A stretch of DNA of 64,000 nt from Platycnemis pennipes (Eukaryota > Arthropoda > Insecta > Odonata > Platycnemididae): positions 106,103,544-106,167,543 of the forward strand of contig OW121852.1 of NCBI GenBank assembly GCA_933228895.1. Direction: 5' to 3'. The position numbers and the translations under genes are program-made. Numbering within the stretch: the stretch's first letter is position 1; every line of letters begins with the position of its first letter. The notes under the pieces were generated by a model. That model did not search any database. It saw only the letters and a list, made by a program, of their open reading frames with translations, and was not told where the DNA came from. Positions 1-11,598 of the stretch are shown here, piece by piece.

Positions 1-2344
1 AATGTTTCACTGGCGTTCCGGTACCTGCTTTTCTTCTATTGGGGGAGCCCATCAAATTGATTAAACCTCCTACTCCTCATATTCCAACTATTATTACCGC
101 CAAATGTCTTTAGCTCTTCTTGCCCCCAAATTACAAATTACCTAACTGAACTATTTTAACTTGAAGGAAGCAGCTGTATAACATGAACAAAATAAAATTC
201 ACTACGTTTTCACGTTAGCTATTCAAATCATAAATCCACTTCATTTACAAATGATGTCCAGGGTATGATCAGCTGAGGAAAATACGCTAAACGAACACAG
301 AACATGAGTTGCGGTATAATTAGGGTTTTAAGATGCTCCTGCTAAGGTTGCGTCACATCCATTAACGCAGCTAAAACCAATGCACAATTACAAGTCTCAC
401 ACAATACCCATACCAGGGACGGAATTCTTACTCATAAACTTTGTGTTACATTGCCAACGTGTAACCGGCATGACAACTGCCGACCGGTAGCTATCATTAA
501 AGCGTAAAAACGGCCACTAAATGAAAAAAAAACAATTGGATATTATATAAGACTTCGCCTTCACGATAAGGCAAAGAATGTTGTACAAATTATTCAGTCA
601 TAGCAATAGTGGGTAAGCTTGTTTTTTGGAATATCAACATAACTTACGTGAAAATATACTTAATATATAACATGACATGAAAATATACTTAGTTACACTC
701 CACAAAATTTGTATTATTCTATCGGTTTTCACCTCTTTAGTTCATTATCACGAATAGAATACTTCTGCTAGAACACTTTAATAAATAAAACGTAGAATAC
801 TGAAGAATAAACGAAGAAGAAATAAAATGTAGAATAGAAACAAATTTATTTTTCGAGTAGTATTTCAATCCTCCATTACTATGGAGTTAACTATTACTAC
901 TTAAAAAATATTCTAATGGAAAGTCATAAACAAGTAAATTAAAAATATTACAAAAAATATAAAGTGAGCAGCATATACTTATTCTTCGGCAAAGAAAAAC
1001 CTCGCAAACTATATTTTACGATGCAGATGCATATTCAGATGTTTCATATTCATCTCGGATTAATCTGATCTGGAGTTCCGTCGCAGCTCACTGCGACTTG
1101 TATTCATTGAACCTGCCAGTCCTTCGGACGATAATGAAGTTAGCGTTGGAGACAGGAGGTGACATTTCTCTCGCCAAGGAAGCGCTTCCGAAGCGGCAGG
1201 ATTTAATGAGGGGAACAATGAGTGAAGGCTCAAAGAGATAATTATTCAAAAATATCATGCTTGCTTTGCACGGTTCACAGTCTTCCGGAAAGATGAAGAT
1301 CGTGGATTAGAGGCTTTCGCAATTATGGTACGGAGGAGTGGGCGCAGAGGTGATATAAAAAAGAAGTTCGTCAAACTGGAAACGATGGAAAGGAAATGAC
1401 TGCAATAATTCTTGAGACTGGGGATAAGTCGGGAGAAAGAATTATTTTGGACTTAAAGGGCTAATTAATGAACGATAGATGTGAGAAGACATAGCTCAGT
1501 ACGGAAATGGAAGAAATAAATCAAGGATTTCAGGTGGAAAGAAGAGATTAAATTTTGATCAGAATTAGAGTTTCAGTAAATTATAAGTTGAAGTAAGCCG
1601 ACAGATTGTAGCGGGAGATTGATATGGCGTCATAAAGGGAACCAATATCAAATAAAGAGACTACCAAGATACCAAACTATAGTTTAGAATACCTACAATA
1701 TTTGATAACGGGCTACCGATTCCGGAGTATTCAACTAGTACACATTAGTCTTTTACGTAGAGGGCATGATTCTTGATCCACATTTATGTGACGACGGAAG
1801 ATAAATTGATTGCTAATCTTTTCGCATGCATTTTGAAATTCATTTTCACACAATTTTCGAGGCCACAACATATATTTGGAATACGGCCTCACAATATTTT
1901 TTCGAGGCCTCAACAAACAGAAAGATTCGATGTCATACGTGCTCGGTGTTTTCAGCGGTATTTCAATGAAAAGGATTTATTTTGAAAAGAAACCAACGTC
2001 ATTTCATTGGACACCATACAATTAGACTTCAACTAAATAATACATCTTCATGGACTTTCAACTGATTTCCAGATTCCTTTAAAAATCAAATAATTGGTAC
2101 AAATTCTGTTGTAATCACTTAAAATTTCGACGAAACAAATTTTTTTGCAGTTGTTCGCAGTAACAATTATGCATGTCAGTGCTATTCAATTTCTAATATG
2201 GCACATGCACATGTACATGGATATATCCATGTAAAAAAGGAAGTTAAATTGCCGCAACCTGTACACGTTAGTAGTTGGAGTAAACACAAACGAAGCTATA
2301 TACCTGATGGGTGCTTGTACTGGGTGCTTTTGATAGTAATAACA
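1..2344. other. Unassigned AT-rich DNA
   Basis: No coding region longer than about 90 residues stands out and none resembles a known family. A 13-base string GAAAATATACTTA occurs twice in close succession (about 651 and 679). The motif ACGTAGAGGG lies at 1755-1764 and GAAACCAACGTCATTT at 1989-2004; both recur near 60.1-60.3 kb, so the end of this stretch probably belongs to an unnamed dispersed repeat. Confidence 0.5.
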
Positions 2345-3157
2345 GGAGAAGTGTTCTGGAGTGAACATCCACGGAGAAACAATCAGCATGCTACGATTCG
2401 CTGACGACGTAGCTCTCATAGCAGAGACAGAGAAGGAGCTGAATGAGATGCTAACAACCATGGAAAGGATAATGGCCAGACATCAGCTGAAGATCAATAA
2501 GAAGAAAACTGAGATATTGGTGTGCAGCAAAAGAGAAAAGTCCAAAACCAACGTTAAACTAGGAAAACAGAAACTGGAAGAGGTGAAAGAGTTCTGTTAC
2601 CTGGGAAGCAGAGCAACCAACGATGGACGAAGCAAGAAAGAAATAGTGAGTAGAATAGCCCAGGCAAAGAGGGCATTCTATCTAAAGAAGAATCTACTAA
2701 CATCCGGAAATACAAGCTTGGAAGTAAGGAAGCAATTCATCAAAACGTATATCTGGAGCATGTTCCTTTACGGCAGTGAGGCATGGACGATGACAGCAGC
2801 GGAGAAGAAAAGGGCGGAAGCATTCGAAATATGGTGCTATCGAAGAATGATGAAGATAAAATGGATCGACCTAGTGACAAATGAAGAGGTCCCAAGAAGA
2901 GTGGGAGAAAAGAGAAGTCTGCTGAAAACTATAAAAAGAAGACGGGACAACCTAATCGGTCATAATTTAAGACACGATGGCCTGATGAAGACAATCGTCG
3001 AGGGAAAAGTGAACGGGAAAAATGGAAGAGGCAGGCCTCGTTAAGGACGTGAAAGAGGGGAACTACGTTGGTATGAAGAGGTTGGCCGATAGAAGAATCG
3101 AGTGGAGGGCTGCGTCAAACCAATCCTAGAATTGTTGACCCTTGATGATGATGATGA
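2345..3157 (+). mobile_element. LINE-A copy 1, 5'-truncated non-LTR retrotransposon
   Basis: Nucleotide identity to the longest copy at 27086-28212 begins abruptly at 2345 and runs to a (GAT)n tail at 3143-3157, the 3' end shared by all LINE-A copies. A 227-residue reading frame at 2361-3044 carries the RT catalytic box (RFADDVALIAE near its start), then the thumb region and the C-terminal block with GSEAWTM and the basic VNGKNGRGRPR segment. Relative to the copy at 27 kb about 26 bases are missing near 3036, which shifts the last residues out of frame, while the roughly 200-bp segment lost from the 27-kb copy is present here. The 5' truncation inside RT is typical of target-primed reverse transcription. 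RTE-like affiliation is inferred from RT style, short 3' UTR and microsatellite tail. No target duplication was identified. Confidence 0.88.
2361..3044 (+). pseudogene. Reverse transcriptase C-terminal fragment (LINE-A)
   Basis: This 227-residue open frame is the 3' half of an RT gene. The first methionine lies inside the RT domain and is not a genuine start. The catalytic FADD pair is at residues 13-16, followed by the KINKKKTEIL strand of the palm and the thumb region with YLGSRATNDGRSKKE. The C-terminal section (GSEAWTM, FEIWCYRRMMKIKWID, HDGLMKTIVEG) matches all other LINE-A copies in the window. The fingers domain and any upstream endonuclease are missing, so it cannot make an active enzyme. 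Product identity is well supported; clade assignment is less so. Confidence 0.85.
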
Positions 3158-3284
3158 ATGTAAAATATATTTAAACGATCCAAATATCCAGGATAGGTTA
3201 GACTATACTGCGTTACTGGCTGACGAAGGATCTCCTGAAATTTCTGAGGTTTCAGGCGCGATTGAGTGGAAACGTAACATAATA

Positions 3285-3438
3285 GTAACTGAAAAATGAG
3301 AAGCTTCCACAGAGATAAACGTTTATTGCGATCGATTTTCGCTTTTTACGGCGTATTCAGGCCTGAAGATGCTGTAAAAAGCGTATCTTGGTCGCAATAA
3401 ACGTTTTTTTCTGTGGAAGTTGCTAATTTTTCAGTTAC
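3285..3438. repeat. Zero-loop 77-bp-arm foldback palindrome
   Basis: The left arm 3285-3361 and right arm 3362-3438 are inverted copies of equal length with no spacer; a hand alignment gives 64 of 77 matches. The centre is CAGGCCTG. Read outward from the centre, each arm carries a degenerate CTGAAGA...stem...GAAAA string followed by GCAATAAACG, which resembles the ends of Penelope-like elements elsewhere in the window. The simplest reading is two PLE terminal repeats joined head to head, or a small foldback element. It encodes nothing. Confidence 0.8.
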
Positions 3439-4289
3439 TTCTGAGAGTTTTCTTTCCAATAGGCAAAGAAGTGCTCCTAATTCTCGTTTTGCTTCACCAA
3501 AACTAGGAAAAAAACTGCACACTTAGAGACGATCCGTGATAGCACCCTAATGAAGTGCAAAATTTAAGTTCAGCATCGCCTTCGAAGATAAGTGAGTGGA
3601 GAAATATAGGCAAAAGTCATAAGAGTTCTGGGAAGGGAGTCAACCTCTCACCAAGATCCCAAGGGGAATACGGTCGCGGCTTCTGCACTGGGCAACTCTC
3701 TGAATATGGACGTCAAAGGGTTCCATGCGATGAGCGCTCCCTTGGTTGACTCAACTAGTGGACTGACTTTGAAGTTTTCTTCACAGAGCACTCAAGTTTC
3801 GGGCAAGCATTCCACTGAAATGTCTGCGCCAGAATCAGGATTATATTCTGATCCCAAGGGATGGGAGTACGGCACTCTAATCTGTTTGGTCAATCAGATC
3901 CTCTCCCCTAAATGGTACCCTTAATCTCCAAAAAATGTTTTTACAAGTTTCTTTTTAAAGTTAATATTGGTTTCCCAGTGCCCACATCATCAACAGCCGG
4001 ACCCATGTATTACCATTGACTATTGTGCCTTGTAAAACATACTGCGCCCCCTATAATCTTTCTTTTCTCCTTCTTCTCCCACCTTACCTCAATCCTCCTT
4101 AGCTCCTCGTTGCCGCATTCACTCTACCCCCCGCTGGTCGAAGACCCATCAACGCAGGGAAATCCCTCTACCCAACCTAACACCGCTCCTTCCCCATCTA
4201 TCCCTTCTCATCCCACTCCCTTCCGACAGATAGAAGTCCTTACTGTCGCACCCAACTTGTTATATAAAGAAGATGTATGCATGATCAGT
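3439..4289. other. Unassigned, no recognised gene
   Basis: Only short frames occur here and none has a recognisable domain. A GATCCCAAGG-type string appears twice (about 3655 and 3852). The stretch from about 4060 to 4215 is pyrimidine-rich. Confidence 0.4.
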
Positions 4290-4352
4290 CACCTGAAGAT
4301 GTAACTTCGTTATGAAAGCCGGGTCGTGCCTATTTAAATATAAAGTAAATCT
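4290..4352 (+). ncRNA. Hammerhead-ribozyme-like PLE terminal motif
   Basis: CTGAAGA at 4293-4299, a stem TAAC/GTTA (4302-4305 with 4309-4312), GAAA at 4314-4317, then GTC at 4323-4325 follow the order of a minimal hammerhead core. CAC (4290-4292) can pair with GTG (4326-4328) as stem I. Stem III is very weak, as is usual in Penelope-associated hammerheads. The following A-rich segment resembles the tail after the same motif in the PLE at 26073-27012. Catalytic activity is not shown. Confidence 0.45.
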
Positions 4353-4389
4353 AACAAAGTTTCATTCTTTTATTTTTCATTATGGAAAG

Positions 4390-4945
4390 GTATCACATAG
4401 TTAAGCGTGAAGTTATCAGCTATATATCTCATGCGAGGCTTTCCTTTACGATTCTTCCCGTTCACTTTTCCCTCCATGAGCGTCTTCATCACGCCATCAT
4501 GCTTCGGAATATGGCTGATTAATTTTAAACTTTTCATCAGACTTCTCTTTTCTCCCACTCTTTGTAAGACTTCTTAATTTGTTACTCCGTCGGTCTATGT
4601 TACCTTCATTATTTTAAAAACACATTTGAAATGCTTATAACACTGACTTCTTTGCTGCTATTGTTGACCAAGTCTCCTCACCGTAAGGAAGCATACACAA
4701 GTCATCAGATCATGCATGCTACATATGCATGACCTGATGACTTATTTCTAGGTTCATCTTTTTTCCAAAGTTTTCACCATACTTCTCCTTTCTCACGCAT
4801 TTCTTAAAACTTAATCGTTACTCACTCGGTTCATCCATTTTATCTCTATTATTATTTAGCAGCACCACATTTAAAATGCTCACAACCTTGACTTATCTGC
4901 TACTGTTATCGCCCATACCTCCCTGCCACACAGAAGCACGCTCCT
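4390..4945 (-). mobile_element. LINE-A copy 2, minus strand, internally duplicated
   Basis: On the complement this region encodes the LINE-A C-terminal block (RVGEKRSLMKSLK-like, then HDGVMKTLMEGKVNGK; frame 4370-4558). The stretch equivalent to the thumb region occurs twice, at about 4545-4700 and again at 4780-4940, both in the same orientation. The copies are separated by a hairpin at 4699-4743. It is diverged and contains stops, so it is an old relic. The short open frame upstream of 4400 is not conserved with other copies. Confidence 0.7.
4699..4743. repeat. Inverted repeat between duplicated LINE-A pieces
   Basis: Arms 4700-4717 (AGTCATCAGATCATGCAT) and 4725-4742 pair with one mismatch around a 7-base loop; the pair 4699/4743 extends it. 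It sits exactly between two direct copies of the same LINE-A segment, so it may mark the rearrangement that duplicated that segment. Confidence 0.75.
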
Positions 4946-6282
4946 GATGCATGTTCTAAATATTTACATCGTCCAATGTCGTCGTCCATCGTCGTTGACT
5001 GGCTAAATGAAGATTATGAGATCAAATTGTGCAATTTCTGGGACGTAAAATAGGAACTGGTTAAAAGTTTGGTGCGGACCGCGGCATTTTATGACTCCAA
5101 AGCATATACTGTAATGGGAAAGGATGGAAATAGACTAGATGGTTTCTATTTTGTGGGCGTGCGTAGGGGTGAAGGTAGGGTGGGTGGTAAGGCGATAAAA
5201 ACAAGGAAGCGTGGAGAAGGAAACTGTAGGGGAAGCGAGGAAGTTGTTTATGAAAATTTAAGGGAGGAGAGTACGAGAGGATACTGGGGGATAGAACGGC
5301 AAATAAGGGACTAGGGTGTTTTGAAAAACATAAGGACAGAGGGAAGAATGCTGGGTAAGTGGGGTTGAGCGAGGAGAAGAACGGGCAGTTTAGATGGAAC
5401 GATTTTGGCAGAATTCTAGCGAAAATAAAGCATTACATAAGAGGTAGACATATTTTGCTACATTGCTGAATTAGTTGTAAGCAAGCACCCTGGTGTATAA
5501 AGCTGGCTTTAGCTTCGTGGACGGTGGCGCAGTGCGCACGATACGGTTGCTTCCTAACCTTGCACGCTCGGCAGGGCAACGCAAACTAATTATTATTCAT
5601 CAAACCATTACACAAGCTTTACGCATATTTCAATATTAATTTACACATTTTTTCTGACTAAACTCAACTTCAAGGCTGGTGATATACCACCCCCTGCCAC
5701 GCGCCCTGGCGGTGGCTCACAGGTTAAAATTAACAGGCAGATGATAATAATCAGAAAAGCTAGCTCAACCTGCCTCACCTCAATTTCCTCACAGCACCCT
5801 CGCTAAGGCCTCACCGACACTAACCCATCCGCCTGCCCTCCGGATCACTCCGCATCATCCGCATGCTCACGGCTGGCTGGGAGAAAGGACCCCTTCCAGC
5901 TCACAGCCGGCCCTTCCTGGATAAACAAAAGGCCCCCGAGCATAAACAAAAAATGGGGCGAGGATAAAAGACTGACATAGGGAGCGGGCTCGCTGCCGGG
6001 AAGTATGGTATGCTCCGACCACGTGGGAGTTCCCGCTTTTTAACGTTCAGGGTGGCAACGGCGGTGGGCAGGGAGAGGGAGAGGTAGTGGTCTGTCTCCC
6101 CCTGCTGAGGAGGGAGAAGAAGGAGGAGAAGGACGAGCTAAGACGGCGATTATGGAGGAGAGGAAAAGAGTTTCTCATGCCAATTAGTAGAGACAAGTCC
6201 TACAAGCCCGCCCCTTTCATAACTGGATCCTAGCACAGCCCCGCCCGAACGCGGTCTAAGTATTTAAGGAGGTAATTCCGAA
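4946..6282. other. Unassigned region with a possible LINE-B tail
   Basis: Around 5685-5715 is a CCCCTGCCACGCGCCCTGGCG string that resembles the conserved 3' end of LINE-B on the plus strand. The part from about 5790 to 6240 is richer in G and C than its surroundings and includes purine-rich runs near 6060-6130. No coding region can be supported. Confidence 0.4.
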
Positions 6283-6947
6283 AATTGGTGTGCATCAAGG
6301 GAGAGGAGGCCAAAACCAACTTTAAACTAGGAAAACAGAAACTGAAAAGGTGAAAGAGTTCTATTATCTGGGAAGCAGAGTAATCAACGATGGACGAAGC
6401 AAGAAAGAAATGTGAGTAGAATAGTCCAGGCAAAGAGGGCATTCTATCAAAAGAAGAATCTACTTTCAGCTGGAAATACAAGCTTTGAAGTAAGGAAGCA
6501 ATTCATCAAAACGTATATCTGGAGCATGTTTCTTTACGACAGTGAGGCATGGACGATGAGAGCAGCGGAGAAGAAAAAAGTGGAAGCATTCGAAATATGG
6601 TGCTATCGAAGAATGATGAAGATAAAATGGATCGACCGAGTGACAAATTAAGAAGTCGTAAAAAGTGTGGAAGAAAAGAGAAGTCTGCTGAAAACTATAA
6701 AAAGAAGACGGGACAACTTGATCGGACACATCGGACACGATGGCCTGATGAATACAATCGTCGCAGGAAAAGTGAACGGGAAGAATGGATAAGGCAGGCC
6801 TCGTATGAGTTATATAAAACAGGTCATAAAGGGCGTGAAAGAGAGGAACTACGTTAATATGAAGAGGTTGACCGATAGAAGAATCGAGTGGAGGGCTGCG
6901 TCAAACCAATCCTAGGATTTTTGACCGTTGATGTTGATGATGATGAT
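6283..6947 (+). mobile_element. LINE-A copy 3, truncated and frameshifted
   Basis: Homology to the other LINE-A copies begins at ATTGGTGTGCA near 6284 and ends in a GATGATGAT tail at 6931-6947. The thumb and C-terminal coding parts are split over two frames (6412-6651 and 6549-6857) by small indels, and the first frame ends at a stop within ATNKE-equivalent sequence. The fingers and palm are absent. It is a dead fragment inserted in GC-rich flanking DNA. Confidence 0.85.
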
Positions 6948-7419
6948 CCGAAGAGTGAATTTCATGTCATTTTTTATATTTTTAGCACTTATAGAGCTAA
7001 CGTTCCTCTATCTAATAAAGTTAGAATAATTATACCAACCCATACTTCGTTTTGCACAAATTGCATTTGAATTCAAATACGATTAACGGCGAGAATGGCC
7101 GTCACATGAAAATATAACGTTTAAAAATACCATAAAGACATGTCCTTTTTTCAAAAAAACTTATATTTTATGCGTAATTTCACAAGGGATAAAATGACAC
7201 GAAAAAAAAGTATCAACCTTGTAGCAGACGTTAGTTAACATCACGTGGCAATGCGGTCGCAAATGCCAAAATGGTTGGCGTATGAACAATATCAGAATTA
7301 ATGAGATATTAAAGAATATTTCAAGAAATATTATAACATAACGTTCGATAGTAATATTCTAGTGTTATACATTAGTAAATTCATGAGTACATGAATTCAC
7401 TTCTGTTACGTAAATGCTG
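6948..7419. other. Unassigned AT-rich spacer
   Basis: The sequence between a LINE-A tail and family-M copy 1 shows no recognisable coding or repeat structure beyond general AT richness. Confidence 0.4.
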
Positions 7420-7958
7420 AATGGGGGCGTTTACTCGGAACCGAAATCGCAATTTTGTACACGAAATCGTTAGATGGAAACGAAAAAAGAAATTTAGTGT
7501 AAAAATTAATCTTCTAACCACAACCATTCACTCATAAATCAAGAATTAAAATAAGCAAAAGGTGACGCCCACCGAAAATGCTGCTGTGATAACATTGTCG
7601 TCATTTTCCTCCCGTCTTTGACTGCTTTCAGGGGAGGGGGAAGGGAGTGGAGGGGGGTTCTCGGAAGGTCTGCTCGCACAGATGCTGTCGAAATCGCTCT
7701 CATTGGCCGAGTCAGCTGTGTCCCCCCCTTTGCGATAAGGCGAAGTAGCTTCGCGGGCTCAGTTGTGATTGGACGAAGTAGATATACGTCAGTGGTTGCA
7801 CCACACCCACTTTTCCGAAAGGGTTAAAAACATCAGTTTTTCGCCGCTTATAACTCGGGAAATAATTGTCGGATCAGAAAACGGAAAAATACGGGTCCTT
7901 TTATTTTACAAACTCTATCAGATTCGGCAATAAAAAAAATATGGTAAACGACCCCATT
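7420..7958 (+). mobile_element. Family-M MITE-like element, copy 1
   Basis: This is the reference full-length copy. It starts AATGGGGGCGTTTAC and ends GTAAACGACCCCATT, giving about 15-bp terminal inverted repeats with one mismatch. Internal landmarks shared by all copies are AAAATAAGCAAAAGGTGACG, a purine-rich GGAGTGGAGGGGGGTTCTCGG block, the GAAGTAGCTTCGCGGGCTC block, and an A/T-rich end with ACAAACTCTATCAGATTCGG. It has no coding capacity, so it is non-autonomous. No target duplication is obvious, and the superfamily is therefore left open. Confidence 0.8.
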
Positions 7959-8164
7959 GACTGCATCGTCGAGCTGATTAAAAGTATCATAAAATATAAA
8001 TCCTTCGTATTTCTTGTGATACTTAAAGACTTTTAATAGCTTAAGTAATTTTCTTTTGTGATGTAAGGATCACTTAGCAGGCATATACTCGTAATTAAAT
8101 TAATAAGATTCCTTAGAAAACTTGACTCAAGCAGTCGCGAGCCAACCTCCTTAATCTAAATTAG

Positions 8165-8494
8165 ATCATCATCATCGATCAACAACGCTAGGATTGGTTT
8201 GACGCAGCCCTCCACTCGATTCTTCTATCGGCTAACCTCTTCATATTAACGTAATTCCTCTCGTTCACATCCTTCACGACCTGTTCCATATATGTCATAC
8301 CTTCCTTTGCCGTTCTTCCCGTTCACTTTTCCCTCGACGATTGCCATCATGAAGCCATCTTTTCATAAGATATGGCCGATTATTGACCGGGTTTTCAGCA
8401 ACTTCTCTTTTCTCCCACTCTTCTTAAGACTTCATCGTTACTTACTCGGTCTATATCTTCATCATTCTTCGGTAACACCACATTACAAATGAAT
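8165..8494 (-). mobile_element. LINE-A copy 4, 3' end only, minus strand
   Basis: The complement begins with the LINE-A C-terminal block and ends in the (GAT)n tail, seen here as ATCATCATCATC at 8165-8176. The string GACGCAGCCCTCCACTCGAT at 8201-8220 is the complement of the near-invariant pre-tail block. It is truncated at the equivalent of the FEIWCYRR segment. Confidence 0.85.
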
Positions 8495-8529
8495 TCATAT
8501 CGAAAAAATTACATGGATGATACTATGAT

Positions 8530-9250
8530 GCAATCGAATCCTTACTTAAAAACAGCCTTACTAGCGAATTTGGAGTTGTTAGCGGTATAGAATCATCACT
8601 AGACAGATTAGCCTCTAAAGGTCCACATGTCCTATTGAAATTCTAGATCGTGTGTAAAAAGTACTCGCTCCCGAAACAGATCCGAATTTTGAAGTACTAT
8701 TAACAAAGTCCTCGAAGAGCATGAGGGGCACAAAGTCTGGAAGTACGCAAATGTAATCTCAATTTTTACAAGTGGTCATATAGAATATCCATGTAAGTCT
8801 ACATAAATGCGATGAGAAGTGCAAGAAATGGGTACTTGTCACATGTCAGGCCTCAATTAGAATATGCCGCTAGTATATGTGATGCATAGGAGGAAGGTAT
8901 AATCAAGGAGTTAAAGCGCGTGAAAATAAGATAAGCGATATTCGGTAAAGGTAGTTTTGATGATTGTATTAAAGTTCAGAGTTTGATAGATTAACTAGAA
9001 TGGAAAATACTATCAAAGCACAGGTTAAAATTGAGACTGAACCTTTAATATGCATTTGAAGCTGATATGCTTGCCAATGGTGTTAACAGTATGAATGCCT
9101 GTGAATACAATAGCTTTAACAGGAAAAACAAGATTATTATAGAGATATACTTTCATACCGATAGATTTAAATCTCATTTTTCTCGTGTACCATAGGAGAA
9201 AATAATAGACAAGGGAGAGTTTAATGAAATATTGTTAGAGTAGTCTGAGG
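8530..9250 (+). mobile_element. LINE-B remnant, degenerate, internally deleted
   Basis: Around 8695-8795 the plus strand reads like the RT fingers segment found in the 36-kb copy (EEH...KVWKYANVISIF). It then jumps at about 8845 to the C-terminal RT landmark HVRPQLEYAASI and a following EWK.LSKHRLKLRLNL segment at about 8995-9050. The palm with the catalytic box is missing, and stops are frequent. It is an old CR1/Jockey-like fragment lying directly after an opposite-strand LINE-A end. Confidence 0.6.
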
Positions 9251-10867
9251 CATGGTTTAACATTTCAAAATTATGGATGCTATGGAAGTATACAGTAATA
9301 TTCTTCAAGTAAATTTACACCTAATGCATTAAAAAATACTGAAGTTACTTGTTTATTTTTGATATCATCAAAAAAACATTGGCCAACATTTACCTAAAAT
9401 GGTATTTTATGTTTCGACAGTTTCTAATCAACTTTACCTCCTTTTGTTTAAATGCAACATTTTTAACAGAAAAAAGATATTTAAACATGCTGGGCGGATT
9501 CGTATAGTGTCCTGGTTCTTGCATTTACATATTTTCGCCATAGTAGCCGACTTGATTCGAAAATGCCAAAGCATCAAGTACAAAGTGTGCGAGTAATAAT
9601 GAATAGAAAAATCCATGAAAATATTCTACATTGTTTCAAATTCATAACCTTATTTTTCCCATCATAATAATGGTATCGTTGTTGGTGGAACCCTTGAATT
9701 TTCTTCATCAACTAAGGTATTGATTCAGTGACTCACAAGAAAGGAATTCTCGTCCAAAATTTTTGCATAACTTGGTTTAGTCAACGATTGATAAAAACAT
9801 ATTTTCTCAAATTATTCAGTACGAATGTTTTAACACTATCATGCCGCAGCAAAATATCCATTACTCACTGAAAGCCGCTGAAATAATTACAATAGCAGAC
9901 AATATCATGCGATGGAAAAGTTAACTGTATAATTAGTAGCTCAGGGGAGGAGAAGAAATGGGAACAAATTATTCAGAATAATTAGGCGGGCGAATTATTC
10001 CCATGATTTGCATAAAAGACCATGTTAAGTCAAATGAAATTCTAAAAAAAAATATAGCCGAATAAAGGTATATTTGACTTGAATGTATTCATCATCATTC
10101 ATTCCCAGTGACTAATGAAAAAGAGCAGCACAATAGCATTAATATCCTGGAGCCACAGAAAATTCCAAAAATTTATTTAAACGAGAATATTTGTTAGAAA
10201 ATTTCACCTTTAATATCAGGCATATAACTCTCTCAGTTACCGGAATGCATATCGCGGTTTAAATCATGCTCTTCTCCTCTGCAATTATAAGAAGGCGCAT
10301 TTTTCGTTACGAGGAATTAAGCATCAAAAAAGAATACACATGACTCAATGCAAAAATTATTTAGAAGTACTCTTGCATTGGAGACACATTGAATGCTATG
10401 CTCCGTCGTGTGTTATGCAATACCTAATTCAAACTGTTGATTTACGGAGACCATAGTGTTACTGTACTTGGACAATCACATCGGTGAAAAAATATGATCA
10501 AATATGGCCAAAGGCGGGATAGACTCTCGAAACAGGTAACTCATCAAAGAGTCACGAAACTTTACTAGAATTTTCGATGTCAAATCGGCCTTCATCCAAC
10601 AGTGGTGAGAGTTCAACTATGAAGTTCCTGTAGACTGACAAACACGGTTCGATCAATGATTAAATTACTTTTGAAATTGTGTGTATCTTTCTTTAACGTG
10701 TTTTTCTTTGCATGTTTCATCCATAACATATGTGTAAATATTTGCCAAATATTCATTTCTTGTAAAACCAAAAATCAAGTAGTTTGCGATAACTGAAGAG
10801 AATAAACCATCCAACACTTATGCACACGGTATAAATGGAGTGTACGGTAAATAAATCAATGAGAATA
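9251..10867. other. Unassigned AT-rich DNA
   Basis: No family resemblance, long frame or inverted repeat could be supported in this stretch. Confidence 0.4.
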
Positions 10868-11095
10868 AGGTTGGTACGCTGACTCACTATTGTCATACCA
10901 GGGAATCTGGTTTCAATCCAGGTGGGGGCATAAATATTTTATTGGTGTACCAATCCCCGCACGAGTGTTGCGTTGGAGAACACTTGGGTGTGCAGTACTC
11001 CTTTAAGGGATATTAAACACGTGAACCCTTTGGTATATTTCTTTAGGGGTAGGCTACTACCGACACAGGGTTTCTTCCACCCTTTCTTCATGCGT
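10868..11095 (+). mobile_element. tRNA-derived SINE-like element (family E)
   Basis: GGTTGGTACGCTGACTC at about 10869 resembles a pol III A box, and GGTTTCAATCC at about 10909 resembles a B box at tRNA-like spacing. A downstream body contains GAGTGTTGCGTTGGAGAACA. There is no acceptor-stem pairing that would make it a real tRNA gene. It differs in sequence from SINE-T. Confidence 0.45.
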
Positions 11096-11256
11096 TCCCT
11101 GAAAGAGTCATACCATGTTGAAATATCTACCTATTCTAAATGTCGCAAATGATATTATCTGTCGACCACCTTTTTCGTATAACATTAACGGCTTATACTT
11201 CAAGACTGACCCAAAAAACGGACAGTCCGGACACGAGATGACCCTTTATCATTCAA

Positions 11257-11598
11257 GTTAGTTATTTAATCAGGTGAGGCTACCGACAGCTGAGGTCAAT
11301 TGCGCCATTTAGTATAGGTGGGTAATTGGGTAGTTATAGGAACATTTCAGATAATGGAGGAAGGGCGGAGAGAAACCCAGTGTCGACATTAGCCTACTCT
11401 TAACGACAGGTGCCAAGGGGATCACGGCTTAACGTCCCATCCGACGGACGGAGTACTGAACTTGAGATACCCACCTCTAGGCACTCAAGTGGGGACCGGG
11501 TTTCCACTGAAAAAAGCTACTTCTGCCGGAAATCGAACCCGGGCCAAAGGAATGGGAATCCAGTACTCTAGCCACCACACCAACCTAATCCCCTTTTT
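11257..11598 (-). mobile_element. SINE-T copy 1, tRNA-derived, minus strand
   Basis: On the complement the element opens with GGTTGGTGTGGTGGCTAGAG (A-box region) and a B box within CCCGGGTTCGATTTCCGGC, followed by the shared body with CGTCCCATCCGACGGACGGA on the plus strand (11433-11452). The left end GTTAGTTATTTAATCAGG matches the tail of copy 4. A clear target duplication was not found. Confidence 0.8.

Noticed and set aside
11520..11598. tRNA gene on the minus strand
   Set aside because: The same sequence recurs as the head of every SINE-T copy with a shared 250-bp body.
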